DNA from: Casuarina equisetifolia
Lineage: Eukaryota; Streptophyta; Magnoliopsida; Fagales; Casuarinaceae
DNA length: 64,000 nucleotides
Direction: 5' to 3'
NCBI GenBank assembly: GCA_028551475.1
Contig: CM052359.1
Location: forward strand, 1,198,001-1,262,000
Numbering within the stretch: the stretch's first letter is position 1; each line of letters begins with the position of its first letter. A program made the translations under genes and the position numbers. The notes beneath the pieces are model-generated. The model ran no database searches, was not told where the DNA came from, and worked only from the letters and a program-made list of their open reading frames with translations. This document shows, in pieces, positions 11,877 through 23,439 of the stretch.

Positions 11877-14800
11877 CTCTTCCTCAAGCTAAAGATTTGA
11901 ACAAATCAAATACTCTGAACTTGGAGAGAAAATGTCAATGCTATTTACTACACAATACTTTAGTTAATAGGTCTACTAGTTGCTCCTTGGTAGAAATGTG
12001 ACGCATTGTGAAGATTTCTGACTGTATTTTTTCCCTCACATAATGACAATTAACTTCAATAGGCTTCGTCTATTTATGAAAATCAGGTTTGCAGCTTTTT
12101 CTCCACTACCTTATTGTCGCAATAAAAGTTGGCTATCATAGATAAAAACCAAATCTTTCAATACTCCTAAAATCCAAACCAATTCACATGTGGTAATATG
12201 CATCACTCTATATTTTGCTTTTACTAACGATAGTGAGACAATGGGTTGTTTCTTGACTTTCCCTCATATCAAAAAGTTCCCAAGCATTATACAAAAACCA
12301 ATAGTTGACCTTTTCATCACAGAGCATGCATTATAATTTGAATCACAATAAGCATTCAACTCCAACTTCAATGAGGATGGGAACATGAGAGGAGCCCTAG
12401 ACAGCTCTTAACATACCCAATCACCATCATAGCTGCATTTATGTGAGAGTAGTAAACTGCATGCATGAACTTATTGAGAAGCTGTACTAAGAAGGTAATA
12501 TCAAGTTTGGTGAATGTCAAGTAAGTGCCTTTGCCAACTAACCTTTGGTAGGTCAAGAGATCTTTAAGTGGCAGATCATACTATTTTTCTAGTGAGCATG
12601 CATCAACTCAATGTTTGTGTATTTCTTGTTCCACTCCATGGGATTCAATAAAGGTTTGGACCCTTCAAGTGTTGCTTTGGAGATAAGTTCTAGGGTATAA
12701 TTGCGCTAACTAAGAGAAGTCCCACCTAGCGAGCAAGCAATTTCAACCATAAGGAAAAATTTCAACCATCCAAGGTCCTTCATAAAAAATGTGGAATGAA
12801 GATAGCCTTTGAAATCTAATATGGTAGTTTGATTATTCCCTATAATCAAAGTGTCATCAACAAAAGAATTACCTTGACTCTTTGTGAAGAGTGAATGCTC
12901 ATGCCAAGACAAACGAAAGCCATGTATAATAAACTTGGCATTTTGTTGATAAGATGCTTGTTTCAACCTATATAAAGATTTCCACAATCAACAAAGTAGA
13001 CCCTCCCCATGATTGTGAAATCTGAAGAAAGCTCCATTTAAACCTTTTCAAAAAGGTCACCATGAAGAGAAACATTTTGCACATCCATTTGAAACAGCAA
13101 CCAATGATGAACGGCAACAATAGTGATGATCAGCTGAAGAGTGACATGCTCTGTAGTAGGGAAGAAAGTATCTTGATAGTCAATCCCTTCCAACTAACTA
13201 TAACCTTTGGCCACAAATCGAGCAACAATAATTAGCAATAATAGTGTTGTTAATGTGATACTTCACCCATAAACCCACTTACAACTAAAAGAATATTGAT
13301 TAGGTGGTAAATGAACCACATCCAAAGTCTAATTGCCTCAAGGGTAGCATACTTACTATCTGTGGCATCCACCTAACGAGGGTTAACAAGGGCTTCCTAG
13401 AACGAATAAGGCTTTGTGGTGGCAGAGCTAGAGGTAATGAAGTGCTAATAATAAGACTGACACTAATTGAGAGAAAGATATTAAGAGATGAGATATAAAA
13501 AAGTGTTGGAGGGTAAAGGCAAAGTGGGGCATAAGTAATTTGAGCTACAAATAGGTGGTTTGGTGGAGCAACCAAAGCAGTGAACAAAAGGTTCAAGTGA
13601 GGGTGTATGCTATTGGTTAGGAGTGATAGAGACTAGGCTCTTGCAGAGCAGTATCAGGAACTAGGCCCTAAGAGGTATGCAAGGTAACATCAAAATTAAG
13701 CACTGAAAAGGTTGGCTTAGGAAAGTTTGAGTCATCAACAAGGAGCAAAGAAGGTGTATAAGATTCTTGAAACAGTATAACAAGTGCTAATGAGGTGGCC
13801 AAGCTATCAAAGGATGACATAAATTATGACAATACAACAAGAAAACATCCTCGCAAAATATGACATTGCCACTAAGAAATTTTCCCAAGATAGGATCATA
13901 CATACAATAACCCTTTTGATAAAAAGGGTAACCTATGAAGATGGAAGGAATGACATGAGAACATAATTTGTCACGAGCTCCCAAAGTAATGGCATAACAC
14001 CGACACCCAAAAACATATAAGTGTCCAATGATAGGGGATTTGCCAAAAAAACACTCATAGGAAGTGACAGCACCCACGGCAAAGGATGACAAACAAGTTA
14101 TGAGGTAAGTACCAATTAAGATGCATTCACCCTATAAATGAGGAAGAAGAGTGGCCCAAAACAAGAGGCCCATGCCATTTCTAGTAAATGGAAATGTTTG
14201 CATTCAACAACTCCATTTTGTTATGGGGTATGGACACAAGAACTCTTGTATATGATGCATTAGGTAGAAAGGAAAGAGGAACACTTAGATGAAAAAAAAT
14301 TCAATGCCATTGATAGAGCAAATGTGCTTCACAATGGTACCAAAGTGGGTGTAAAACATGGAAAAAAAAAACTAAATTTTGGAAAAAACTTTGCTTTATA
14401 TAAAAGAAGAGAGGTTTATGTAGTGTGAGAGAAATCATCCACAATTGTCAAAAAATAATGCATGCCATCATGTGTAGGGTTCTAATGGGGACCCCACACA
14501 TCCATGTGAACCAATTTAAAAATATATTGTGACATGGATTTGCTCAAGGGAAAAGGTGTATATGTTTGTTTAGTGAGTGGAGAAATTTGGCAAGAAAAGG
14601 AATTGGGACATGAAATAGTTTTTTCCTGCACAAAGTAGATTTTAAAGATGAATGACCAAGACATTTATACAACATAGAATAACTATTATTCAAAACCAAG
14701 TTTTAAGCAAGCACAAGCTTGGAAATACATGAAGTGTTTTTTAGGGAAAGTAAAAAATTGGGCGAAAAAAATAAAGTATTCTATCAACCTTGTCGAGCCC

Positions 14801-16291
14801 AATAAGCACCCCAATTATACTATCCAAAAAAATACAAAAATTATCACAAAAAATTACAATACAATAATTGCCATAGGTTAGCTTACGGATGGATAAAAGA
14901 TTATGAATAAAACAATGTGTAAATAAGACATGTTAGAGAACAAAGTTTGGGTTGGGCCTGTATGCTCCTATATTGGTTATTGAACTACAAGTTTGATCTA
15001 GTAATTGAACAAATATAGGTGATACACATGGATAATATGATTCCAAAATATTTATATCACATGTGATATGATCAATAAAGAAGAGGATTTGGATGAATTG
15101 GGTGTACCTGCAAAATTCATCATTGTGTCAAGAGGGCCCCTTTAACTGAGTAAGTAGATTAATTTGCTTTCTTGATCTATGGTCAAATTCAACCTAGTGG
15201 GCCCCCTATAGACACTTCCAAGAGTGAGGAGCTTGTGGCCAAATGAACTTGGGCTAGGAGGAGGTGGCAGATATGCCCCACCACCTAGGAGGAAGTCCAT
15301 CATAGGCGTTGAAGGGATAGGCTTGCTTTGCATGCTAATGCTCAAACCCAAGAAGGTTGGGTAATGCAAAAGCATTAGCAAAAGTGTTGTAAGCCACAAC
15401 CCTGATCCACCCAAAATTTTTCTTCCCTCCTCCATGCTATTTAGGCCTCCAATTGGGGGGTACCCAACATGGAGGAAACAAGCCTCCTTGACATGGCCCA
15501 CTTTCTTGCAATGATTGCAGGAGGGATTCTACCTAAGTGGATTGGCCCCAGTGCAGGTTGGGCCAAACCCATCTAGCCCAATCACAGGGCCCTAGGTTAG
15601 GGTTGACCCAAATCTAGAAAGTTGGCTAACATGTCCACCCAACTAACTTGCATGACCCAAGTTTTGCACAAAACCACTACTATTGCCAAAATTGTACAAG
15701 TGTGGCAAATGCCACTCCATCACCAAAGTTGGGGTCATCAAAAGTTTTCTAGTGCATTTCTTGTTTCACCATGGCATATTTCTACTTGAGAGAATGAAGA
15801 GTTTCACACGACAAAATTTGTGTGTGGAGGTTCTAGTACTCCTCCGACAGCCCAAGTATAAACTTCATCACCTTGTCTGCTTGATCCTACTCCTACAACT
15901 GTTAATTGACACTACAAGTGCAAAAACCCATGTGCGGCAAATCAAAGCTTGTTAGGTTCCTAGTTCGCCCCACAAATTACGAAAGTGGAAGTAAAACACA
16001 ACTAGCTCTGCTTAAAGGGATGAGTTTGTGGTGCGCAATGAAGATGGTGCACACTTGCTCTAACCAAAGGCTCCAACTCAACTCACTTGCGAGCTTTTGT
16101 GGGGCAACACTCCTACTCTACAAATCAATAGTCATGAGGATAAAGGGATCATGTAAGGGAGGCGTTGAAGGTACAACTAACTCACCGCTCGAAGGGATGA
16201 ATCATGCTAGGACTAACAAAAGTCATGTGTAGTAAGAGCTATAATGAACTTGACATTCTACTGACAAGATATTTGCTTCAACCTATATAGA

Positions 16292-16551
16292 AATTTTTGC
16301 AAAACCTTAAAGCAATAGGTGAAAAATTCTCGTTACTTATAAGACCAATTATCCATCCTCCTACTTTAAATATGAGATAATACCTACCCTCAATATTCCC
16401 CCTCTATTGATATAAGCATTGCAAGTGGAAAGAAGTGGGGCATGGGGGATTTTTGCAAAACCTTAAGCAATGGGTAGAAAATTCTAATCACTTAAGAGGA
16501 CCAATAGTCCATCTTCTTGCTTCCATTATGAGATAATACTCACCTTCACTA
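16292..16551. repeat. Direct repeats of a TRIM-like LTR inside the copia leader
   Basis: Two copies of an about 105-bp segment (16292-16397 and 16448-16551) lie just inside the 5' end of the copia element. Both resemble the 119-bp LTRs at 22687-22805 and 22911-23029 in the HIPP pseudogene, including the CAAAACCTTAA.GCA block and the internal spacer with TAAGCATT.C.AGTG. This suggests a shared short LTR family. Confidence 0.6.
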
Positions 16552-16647
16552 CTCCTCCACATGCACATGCTGATATAAGCATTACCAGTGAAAGAAGTGG
16601 GACATGAAAGATTATAAAACTAAGACTCTTCTCTGGCTCTAATACCA

Positions 16648-16874
16648 TATCAAAAGACATAAATATAAGTGGAGAAAAAGAAGAACATAGAGCCAACAAG
16701 TTGAGGGAATTCAATTATATTAAATCTACAATAATGAAAAGCTTTACAAGATTGTATTTATATATACACATCTATACTTAGCTATACATGGAAATAGTAT
16801 ACCAAAGCAATAACGAAAACAAAATGCAATCAGAGAACCTAATAGGGAAGTGCATATTAATTGTATTACCAACA
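16648..16874 (-). repeat. 5' LTR of the leader copia element
   Basis: Begins TGTTGGTAAT at 16874 in element sense. The inner edge abuts the primer-binding site. It aligns along its full length with 11649-11876 with frequent substitutions. Confidence 0.82.
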
Positions 16875-16879
16875 CTAAA

Positions 16880-17880
16880 GGACCGATATGCAGGATTCGG
16901 ATTCTAAGATGGGACGTCGGTACAGGAAATCAGTTCACGAAAAAGCGTACCACCCACCCAATTTCGCGTAGAACGCCTCTTTTAAGTGCACGAGACAACC
17001 GCCGCTAGACCCTGATAAAAAGAAGGTAAAAGAGAGAGAGAAGTGGATTTCGCCACAGATTTGTTGTTTTCTTCCATTATCACGACTTATCATAACTCTT
17101 CGTCATTGGCGCGCGCGACAGAGAGAGAGGAACATAGAGTCTGGAGGGAGATAGAGAGAAAGACTGGGAAAGAAAAAGGGTGAGGGGAAAAAGAGAAAAA
17201 GGAAGAGGACGAAAGAGGAGGCCGTTAAAAATAAATAAAAAATAAAAAATAAAAAGGAGGGAAAGAACCCAAAATCTTTTCACAAACCCCGTACGGACAC
17301 CCCTCTCTTCAATAGTGTATTCCTTTCCCAACGAACCAGTCCCACACTACCAGAGTCGAAGGACTCCAAATCGGGGTCTTTTTTCTCTCTTCCAACGCTA
17401 CACCACTCCCAAAGAAACAAAATCCGACAGGGATAATAGAGCAACCCATCACAAAGAAACAGACCGATAAACCCAAACGGGTTCTCACAGCCAGAGGCTG
17501 TCAAAGAAACGAGTTTTCTGCCTACTAACCAGAAATTAACAGCCAAATAAACACAAATACACGAAAAGGAAGGACGACTTACAGAAACCCTGATGTATCC
17601 AGAGAACGACTCAGAACATCGGAAACGGCGGAAAACTATCCAAACTTTCCAGTGTATTTTCCATCTCCTGTATTTAAACCCTAGTACCCTTAATGATGTA
17701 AAATTTACAATTATATCCCTCCCGCCCTTTACCTCCGTACCCTCTAGAACCTTACAGCCCATACATGCATATCTACAATTATGTTCATTAGTAAAGGAGC
17801 TTGCTTGTCGGTAAATTACCCCCAAAAAAGAGAGCGAGAGATGAAAATTATTGTATGGAAATTTGAATAAAAACATGAAA
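16880..17880 (-). promoter_or_regulatory. Original promoter and 5' leader of the F-box gene
   Basis: Read on the minus strand, a TATA-like TTTAAATA lies at 17678-17671. A GC-richer leader follows with a good splice donor TCT|GTAAGT at 17583, and a possible acceptor CATCTTAG lies near 16910, just before the insertion site. This looks like a first noncoding exon and a 5' UTR intron. The copia insertion now places about 5.2 kb between this promoter and the ATG. The open frame through 17876-17280 is leader and intron, with no protein-like features. TSS and acceptor positions are inferred. Confidence 0.5.
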
Positions 17881-19230
17881 CGTAAGGATTTGAATAAAAA
17901 TTAGATAAAATAAAACTCAAACAGAGCATATGTTCATGGAGCACTTTGTTCTTATGAAAACAATCATTTACACTTTATATTTTTATAGAAATAATGTGTT
18001 GGGCATGATGTGGCGCGAAGTGGTCAACAAGTTTACAGATATTATTGGTCCAAGGTTTTTAAGATAAAAATGCATTTAAACTATTAATTATTATCTTATT
18101 CATAATTTAACTTTTTGTTCAAGATAAGAGTCTTACCCTTAAGAAAAGAAAATCTATAGTTAAGTTAACCCATTCACTAAGTTATGAGTTGGGCTTTAGG
18201 CCTTTTAATATAATATCATAACTTGAATTAGGTTATACACCAAATTCATGTCAAAGATGGTGTTACTACCATTGAAATAACTAATTGGCATGCAACAAGT
18301 ATTTGAGGCTACGAATCCCACACTAAAGAACAGAAGACATGTAATTAAGTTTAAATAAAGTAAATTTTTTCAACTTATAAATTATTTTTTGAGTTGAACT
18401 TTAAATTTTATAACACTCTTATTACTAATAAGTTCAGAAAAAGGATTTTGGGTTTGATTGGGATGTAAGGTGACTAAGAAATTAGTGAGAGACCATAAGG
18501 AATTGAATATGTACCCTCTAAGAGGCCATTGAGTATAGTTTTTGATAAAATAATGAAGCTTGAAGTCCTAACATATATATATATGTGGCAAAATCATCCG
18601 AATCTCTTTTATTTTCATGTGGGCTTGGCAAACAGAAACTGAATCGCCTTAATTTTGACAACAAGCCACTTTAATAGATACATCACTTGTCAACAAGTGT
18701 CCAGCTCAAATTGTTAACAAGTGTTCTAAAATCTGTTTTTAAAAAAAGAAAAACTTAAGATGTATACGTGCTAAATTCACAGCCCTGGTTGGAAGAAAGC
18801 ATTGACTCTTGATTGCTTGAATTGCGCCGGCCGACATTTTTTTGATTCTTGGAGATGGTGTCCTTTCTCTTTATGGCTGTACCGACAAGAAGAGAGAGAA
18901 GGAGGTCGGGGGCTTTACAGATTTCAGAGGGAATAGCCATCATCATACTTAATACATGTTAACGGCGACTAAAGAAAAGGGTAGGGATCGGAGAGTGTTG
19001 TTGAAGTCTAGTGCGTTATATATTGAAATTTTTTTATAAGTTAATTTTAAAAGACTAAATAAGTAATTTACTATAATATTAAAATTTATATTCGACATGA
19101 AAATATATTCTTCTCTTACATGATAATTTAAAAAATATATATCTGTTTAATAAAAATCTTTTTGACATTTGACATAACATCCTTGGGTTCAAGGTATTCG
19201 ATTGTCGGCAGACAGCCAAAAAACTAAAAA
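17881..19230. other. Intergenic, AT-rich
   Basis: No supported gene. A segment near 18800-18860 (CGGCCGACATTTTTTTGA core) is loosely repeated near 19235-19290 (CGGCCAACACTTTTTGA core), suggesting a diverged local duplication of about 55 bp. Confidence 0.45.
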
Positions 19231-19275
19231 GCCTTGCTGATTGCATGAAATGTGTCGGCCAACACTTTTTGACTC

Positions 19276-19605
19276 ATGATTGAAGATGCGTGCACATTCA
19301 AGCTCCCTTGTGTATATAAAATACACCTATCTTGCTCACTTGCTGCATCTTTTCCATTCATATTATTGTTCGGGGAGAAGGACCATGGGGTCCACGACCA
19401 TTGGTTCTCTGGAGGTCCTCCGTTGCACACCGCGGAGGCCCTTCCCGAACAAAAATACGTTCAACAGATAACATTGTTATTCCCAACACTGATACTGAGT
19501 AAAGCAGGAGACAGGTTAGATGATGCTGAAAGAACCAGCATTCATTTTGGCTACACAACGGTGGCAGGCAAAATACAGATGGTCTTTTATCCATTAGAAA
19601 CCTAG
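19276..19605 (+). other. Unassigned open frames behind a TATA-like site
   Basis: A TATATAAAA box at about 19313-19321 is followed about 65 bp later by an ATG in good context (GGACCATGGGG, near 19384). That frame closes after about 28 codons. A longer overlapping frame (19276-19605) has no recognisable domain and starts upstream of the TATA. The base composition here is GC-richer than the flanks. It may be the truncated 5' end of a gene, but I recognise no family. Confidence 0.2.
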
Positions 19606-20220
19606 CGTGATATTGATAATTAGTGTTTGCAAGTCTCATATTATTAAAAAAAAATTTATGTGTTTTTCATGTATGAAGGCTTTATCTTCTTATAAATTAA
19701 TTTTGAAAGAAATAATTTTTTTAATACTGCGTTAAAGATGTGAAATGAACCCAAGTAACTATTTGTTTCTATCTTTCTTACCTAATTGGCACATCACTAT
19801 CTTGTTTTAACCAAAGATAGTCTGCCCATTCACAACTCACATCATTTCGGGCATCGGTTGCCCACTGAACAATCCGCACAACTCTTTAACAGCAATCCAC
19901 TAAGCAAATTACAAACACTACAAACCCACTCAACATACTAAAAGACCCAAAGCAACTTCCTTGATTCAATTAATTGTTGTACTATTTGCAATAATCTTTA
20001 CTAAGGTGGGCTTATATCAATAAGAATTACAGAATTATTAAACTTGTTTTAAATCAATGTTTTTTTTTGTGATCCATTCAGTTGAGATATTTTGAATTCA
20101 TAATTATTAAATATGGGACTAGTTAGTCTGGGTCAGTATTTACCATATAAAATTATGATAGAGAGAACTATATGGGCAATACATTGAGTAAATGATATAC
20201 TTAGTCTTGGGAAAAAGTTT
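19606..20220. other. Intergenic, no features seen
   Basis: AT-rich, with T-runs and no credible frame or repeat on either strand. Confidence 0.5.
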
Positions 20221-20820
20221 AGGGCCGAATATGCAGACACTAACCCGGAACAACACTTCTCTACCGGGTCAGTCGGCTGGGTCTATAGTGGGCAGTAAGC
20301 CCTTGAGCCTGTGAACGAACCTGTGGGCAGCCAAGTCACGGAGAGAGTGACGCTATTTGCTAGTTGGGTATCTCTCATATTTGAAGGCCGAGTCTAGGAA
20401 AGTAAAAGGAAAGCTAAGAAAAGATGGACCACTACTCATAGGGCGTCTACGAACAATTAATGGGTCGCCAGTCCTACTATGCCTTGATTTAAACAGGCCT
20501 AAAGGCTTATGAAACCCCCATGTTAGACCAGTTTAGCGTGAACATCACAATGTTCCAAGAACCTTTTATGGACAGGTACTTGGGCCCTACTTTATTTACC
20601 TATTGAAATAATCTTCTGGGACAGAAGAGATTCAAAGGTTACTTCGACACCAAGCCCAAGTATCCCATCGCCACAAGGCGGGGTCCTAAGGCCCGTTCTT
20701 GTCTCAATTTCTCAGGGCCCCCTTTGGGAGGGTAAAGCCATGCTCTTTGCTTATTCTCAACGAAGTTGATTTTTGTTGGCTTGTCGAGGAGTACCAAAGA
20801 TTGTAGTTCCTAGAGCCACT
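20221..20820. other. GC-richer block of foreign composition, possibly organelle-derived
   Basis: About 600 bp with clearly higher GC than the DNA on both sides, a style of sequence I associate with plant mitochondrial introns and spacers. No open frame of note. The left edge is abrupt, and the right edge meets the start of the HIPP segmental duplication at 20826. A nuclear mitochondrial insert or an unrecognised transposon remnant are both possible. Confidence 0.25.
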
Positions 20821-20825
20821 TAATG

Positions 20826-21702
20826 GGTGTAAAACTTGAGATTCATGTTAAGATTGAAAGGTTAAGAAATACCTAAATTAATTAGGAATAAGTGTTGGTT
20901 AAAATTTCTTAATCTCATATTTGATACCTAAATTTAAAAATATTTTAAAGAGGTTGTAAAGAAAGTTTGGATAATATTAGACAACTTACATTATTCTTCA
21001 AATATTTTCTTCATAATTAATATGATTATATACTTCATTGCGAAATAAGTTATCATATTATATTTTAAAAAAACATTTTTTCATTTACTTTTTCTTATAA
21101 TCAACTTATACAAAAATATATATAGGATATAAGACAATCCACCCTTCTTAACACTTACCACATCATGCTAATACTTCCCATTTATTCCTTAAAACGTTGA
21201 AACGTCGTACGCTACAAGTTGGATCGCAACAATCTCTTCTCATAAACCTAAAACTACAAACACAATACTGTCCATAGTGCCAATGTTGGCTTACTATATT
21301 CATTGGCCATGCATAGTATTCTTATAAGAATTGATGGTTAGGCCATTGAATTCTTGACACAAAGCAGCATTCATGACACAATATGTTAAATCCTTTAGCT
21401 TTTCTTGATTCCTATGGCAACCAAGTTTCGAGTGTTTATCCTATTGGAGTGAGGTCCATTTTGTAATCCCAAAGTTGTTCAAAACACGTGGCAGCACATC
21501 ATGGTAGTTCCCAGAATGTTCCAGCACTCCAATGACAGTGTTATTCCCCTATCATCTGCATATCTAAAGACAGCAACATAAATCCTCGAGTCAGTCTTGT
21601 CTCCCGGAAACAGAACTATCTCGTCTTTTTTAAATGACTACGACGGTCCTCTTCTAAAATCTTCCTTGAATAAGCTTCAACAATCCAGACTTCGACACTA
21701 AG
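20826..21702 (+). repeat. HIPP upstream region, segmental duplication copy 1
   Basis: Matches 34207-35551 base by base over most of its length (well over 90 percent by eye), from GGGTGT.AAACTTGAG up to the HIPP ATG. The second copy differs mainly by a 475-bp solo LTR. Shared features include a dense AT tract and, nearer the gene, CGTGGCAGCACATCATGG. This is the ancestral promoter and 5' UTR before the LTR insertion. Confidence 0.9.
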
Positions 21703-21752
21703 ATGGGTCTTCTGGATCATGTTTCTGACCTCTGGGAAGACCATTTTCAGTA

Positions 21753-22221
21753 GGGCAATGTAAGAGTCCCTCGTTGATCTCTTCACGCAACCTTCTTGCC
21801 TTAGCCTTAGACCGAGTTTCTGCCCCCTCCATAGAATCACCCTTTGGAATGGCCTTCTTACTCCTCTGCGTGTGCGGAATGATGATAAATAAGAGAACAA
21901 GACAAGTCGAAGAAGAAGGGCTCGTTATCGGGAACCCACACCGCCTTCGTCTCTGCCAAATAGAGAACACCCAAATGCGACAAACTGCGTAATACATTCC
22001 AGAAACTTCCCCCCACTAGAAAATCCCAGTTCTCGGGTTAGTTACAAACAAGACTATCCGGTTACTCTAAGGCCCATGCCCGGCAATCATTAAGCCCATA
22101 CTCCCACTACTTAACAATAAAAACATCAATCCTACTAAATACATCACACGGTCTATTTCCTAAAACATTACATAATAGTTAGTCATGCCAAAACATTAAA
22201 CAACATTTTTTGCCCGTTATA
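21753..22221. mobile_element. 469-bp insertion in HIPP pseudogene exon 1, class unclear
   Basis: Absent from the paralogous exon at 35552-35635. The ends read GGGCAA and TTGCCC, a short inverted match. On the minus strand it contains a start-like ATG followed by a basic stretch (TRSKAKARRLREE), which could be the beginning of a gag. A DNA transposon with short inverted ends or a truncated LTR element fits about equally well. Confidence 0.5.
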
Positions 22222-22481
22222 GGCAAGAAGCGCAAGAAGCCCAAGCAACTTCAGGTAACTCTTAATGAAATGAAGTTAAACAAGAGTTATAGTGAATCAC
22301 CTTGTGTTTTGATATGACATTGTGTGCTTAACATTTTGATTGCAATGAGATTAGACGGTGGAGATAAAAAATCAAAATGAATTGCGAAGGGTGTAAGAGG
22401 AGGGTGAAGAAATCGGTGGAAAGGTTGAAGGGAGTGACGGAGATGGAGGTGGAACCAAAGCAGAGTAAGCAGACGGTGATT

Positions 22482-23029
22482 GTAAGAATGGATCCAGGCC
22501 TACCAAAACTCATGAGTAGTAGTAGGAGGTAGCCCATGCCTTATAAGGCACAGATGTTTAAATCTCTATTCCAATGTGGGATTAACTCTCTCTTAAAACT
22601 CATTTACAATCCCACATTTTTGAGTTTCCTGCGATGAGGGGCCAGTCTACCACCATTAGTAACGAAATAAATTGGCTTTGATACCATATTAGAATGTGAG
22701 GGTCTATCCCAAAACCTTAAAGTATTAGGTGGAGAATTTTCATTACTTACAAGACCACAGGTTCATTCTCTCACTTCCAATGTGAGACAACACCCACCTT
22801 CAACACTCCCCATCATTTGCATGTTAACATAAGCATTTCAAGTGGACTAAAACCCAACTTTGGGACATGGGGGTTTATGAAGTGGAGGCCTATCCTTGGT
22901 TTTTATACCATATTAGAATGTGAGGGTCTATCCCAAAACCTTAAAGCATTAGGTGGAGAATTCTCATCACTTATAAGATCATAGGCTCATCCTCTCACTT
23001 CTAATGTGGGACAACACCCATCTTCAACA
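22482..23029 (-). mobile_element. TRIM-like composite LTR insertion in HIPP pseudogene exon 2
   Basis: Interrupts exon 2; flanks TGATT (22477-22481) and TGAAT (23030-23034) look like a 5-bp target duplication with one change. Inside are two 119-bp direct repeats, 22687-22805 and 22911-23029, each beginning TGTTGAAG in minus sense. After each repeat comes a tRNA-Met-type primer site (TGGTAT), and a purine tract (GATGGGGAG) precedes the left repeat. The LTR-spacer-LTR unit is only 343 bp with no coding capacity, which is the TRIM layout. The leftover 22482-22686 may be part of a second short LTR family (ends TGTAAG and CCCACA). The repeats differ at about 11 of 119 positions, all transitions. 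Confidence 0.65.
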
Positions 23030-23439
23030 TGAATAGCTACATGGAACCCGAGAAGGTGTTGGAACGGGTCAAACACCAGATAGGGAAGAAGGCCGAGTTC
23101 TGGCCCTACGTGTCGGTTGAGATGGTGTCGCATCCCTACGTGCCGAAGGCATATGACAAGAAGGCCCCATTGGGGTACGTGAGGAACATGCTCGATAACT
23201 CCAATGGCTTCTGCTCTCATAAGGAAAGTGTGCATGAAAAACAACATGCCTCTTTGCCTCAAGCATGAGAAAATGCTTTCTGCGATGATCTTTGTCTACA
23301 AGTGAATGAGTAGAAAATTAAATTTAGATTCATAATGGCTTCCTTAGCAATATAGGACTAAACATCCATACCAATAATCAAATAGGCCTTTGATTGATAT
23401 ATTTGAAAAACAAATAAATTCATCTTAGGGTTTGAATCA

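Larger units (their letters stand above)
11649..16874 (-). mobile_element. Ty1/copia element inserted in the F-box 5' leader
   Basis: A complete-length but broken copia fossil on the minus strand, flanked by a 5-bp target duplication CTAAA (11644-11648 and 16875-16879). LTRs of about 228 bp lie at each end. A primer-binding site TGGTATTAGAGC (complementary to tRNA-Met) directly follows the 5' LTR at 16647. Going down the minus strand: gag remnants (about 15.9-15.1 kb), pre-integrase and integrase (14.66-13.8 kb) and reverse transcriptase (about 13.0-12.4 kb). Breaks are numerous, at least ten, and the LTRs differ at many positions, so the insertion is not recent. It has the same orientation as the host F-box gene. 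Confidence 0.88.
21703..23268 (+). pseudogene. HIPP26-type heavy-metal-associated isoprenylated protein, broken copy
   Basis: Paralogue of the intact gene at 35552-36123. Exon 1 starts at 21703 (MGLLDHVSDLWEDHFQ) and is split by a 469-bp insertion before GKKRKKPKQLQ. The 101-bp-type intron keeps its GTAACT donor (22255) and TTAG acceptor. Exon 2 (from 22355) keeps the metal-binding motif region (CEGC) but has one extra A near 22370 that shifts the frame. A 548-bp LTR-type insertion (22482-23029) follows, after which the paralogous sequence resumes at 23035 (EPEKVLERV, FWPYV, KAPLGYVRN). Similarity ends near 23210, and the C-terminal CaaX motif of the intact copy is absent. It cannot encode a normal HIPP. 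Confidence 0.9.

Noticed and set aside
17280-17876. 198-codon minus-strand open frame upstream of the F-box gene
   Set aside because: It crosses a TATA box, leader and splice donor and reads as low-complexity Phe/Ser/Leu/Arg without a domain; it is leader and intron.
21616-21997. Two overlapping minus-strand frames over HIPP exon 1 and its insertion
   Set aside because: The plus strand here is the HIPP exon 1, proven by the paralogue at 35552; the antisense frames are shadows plus insertion sequence.
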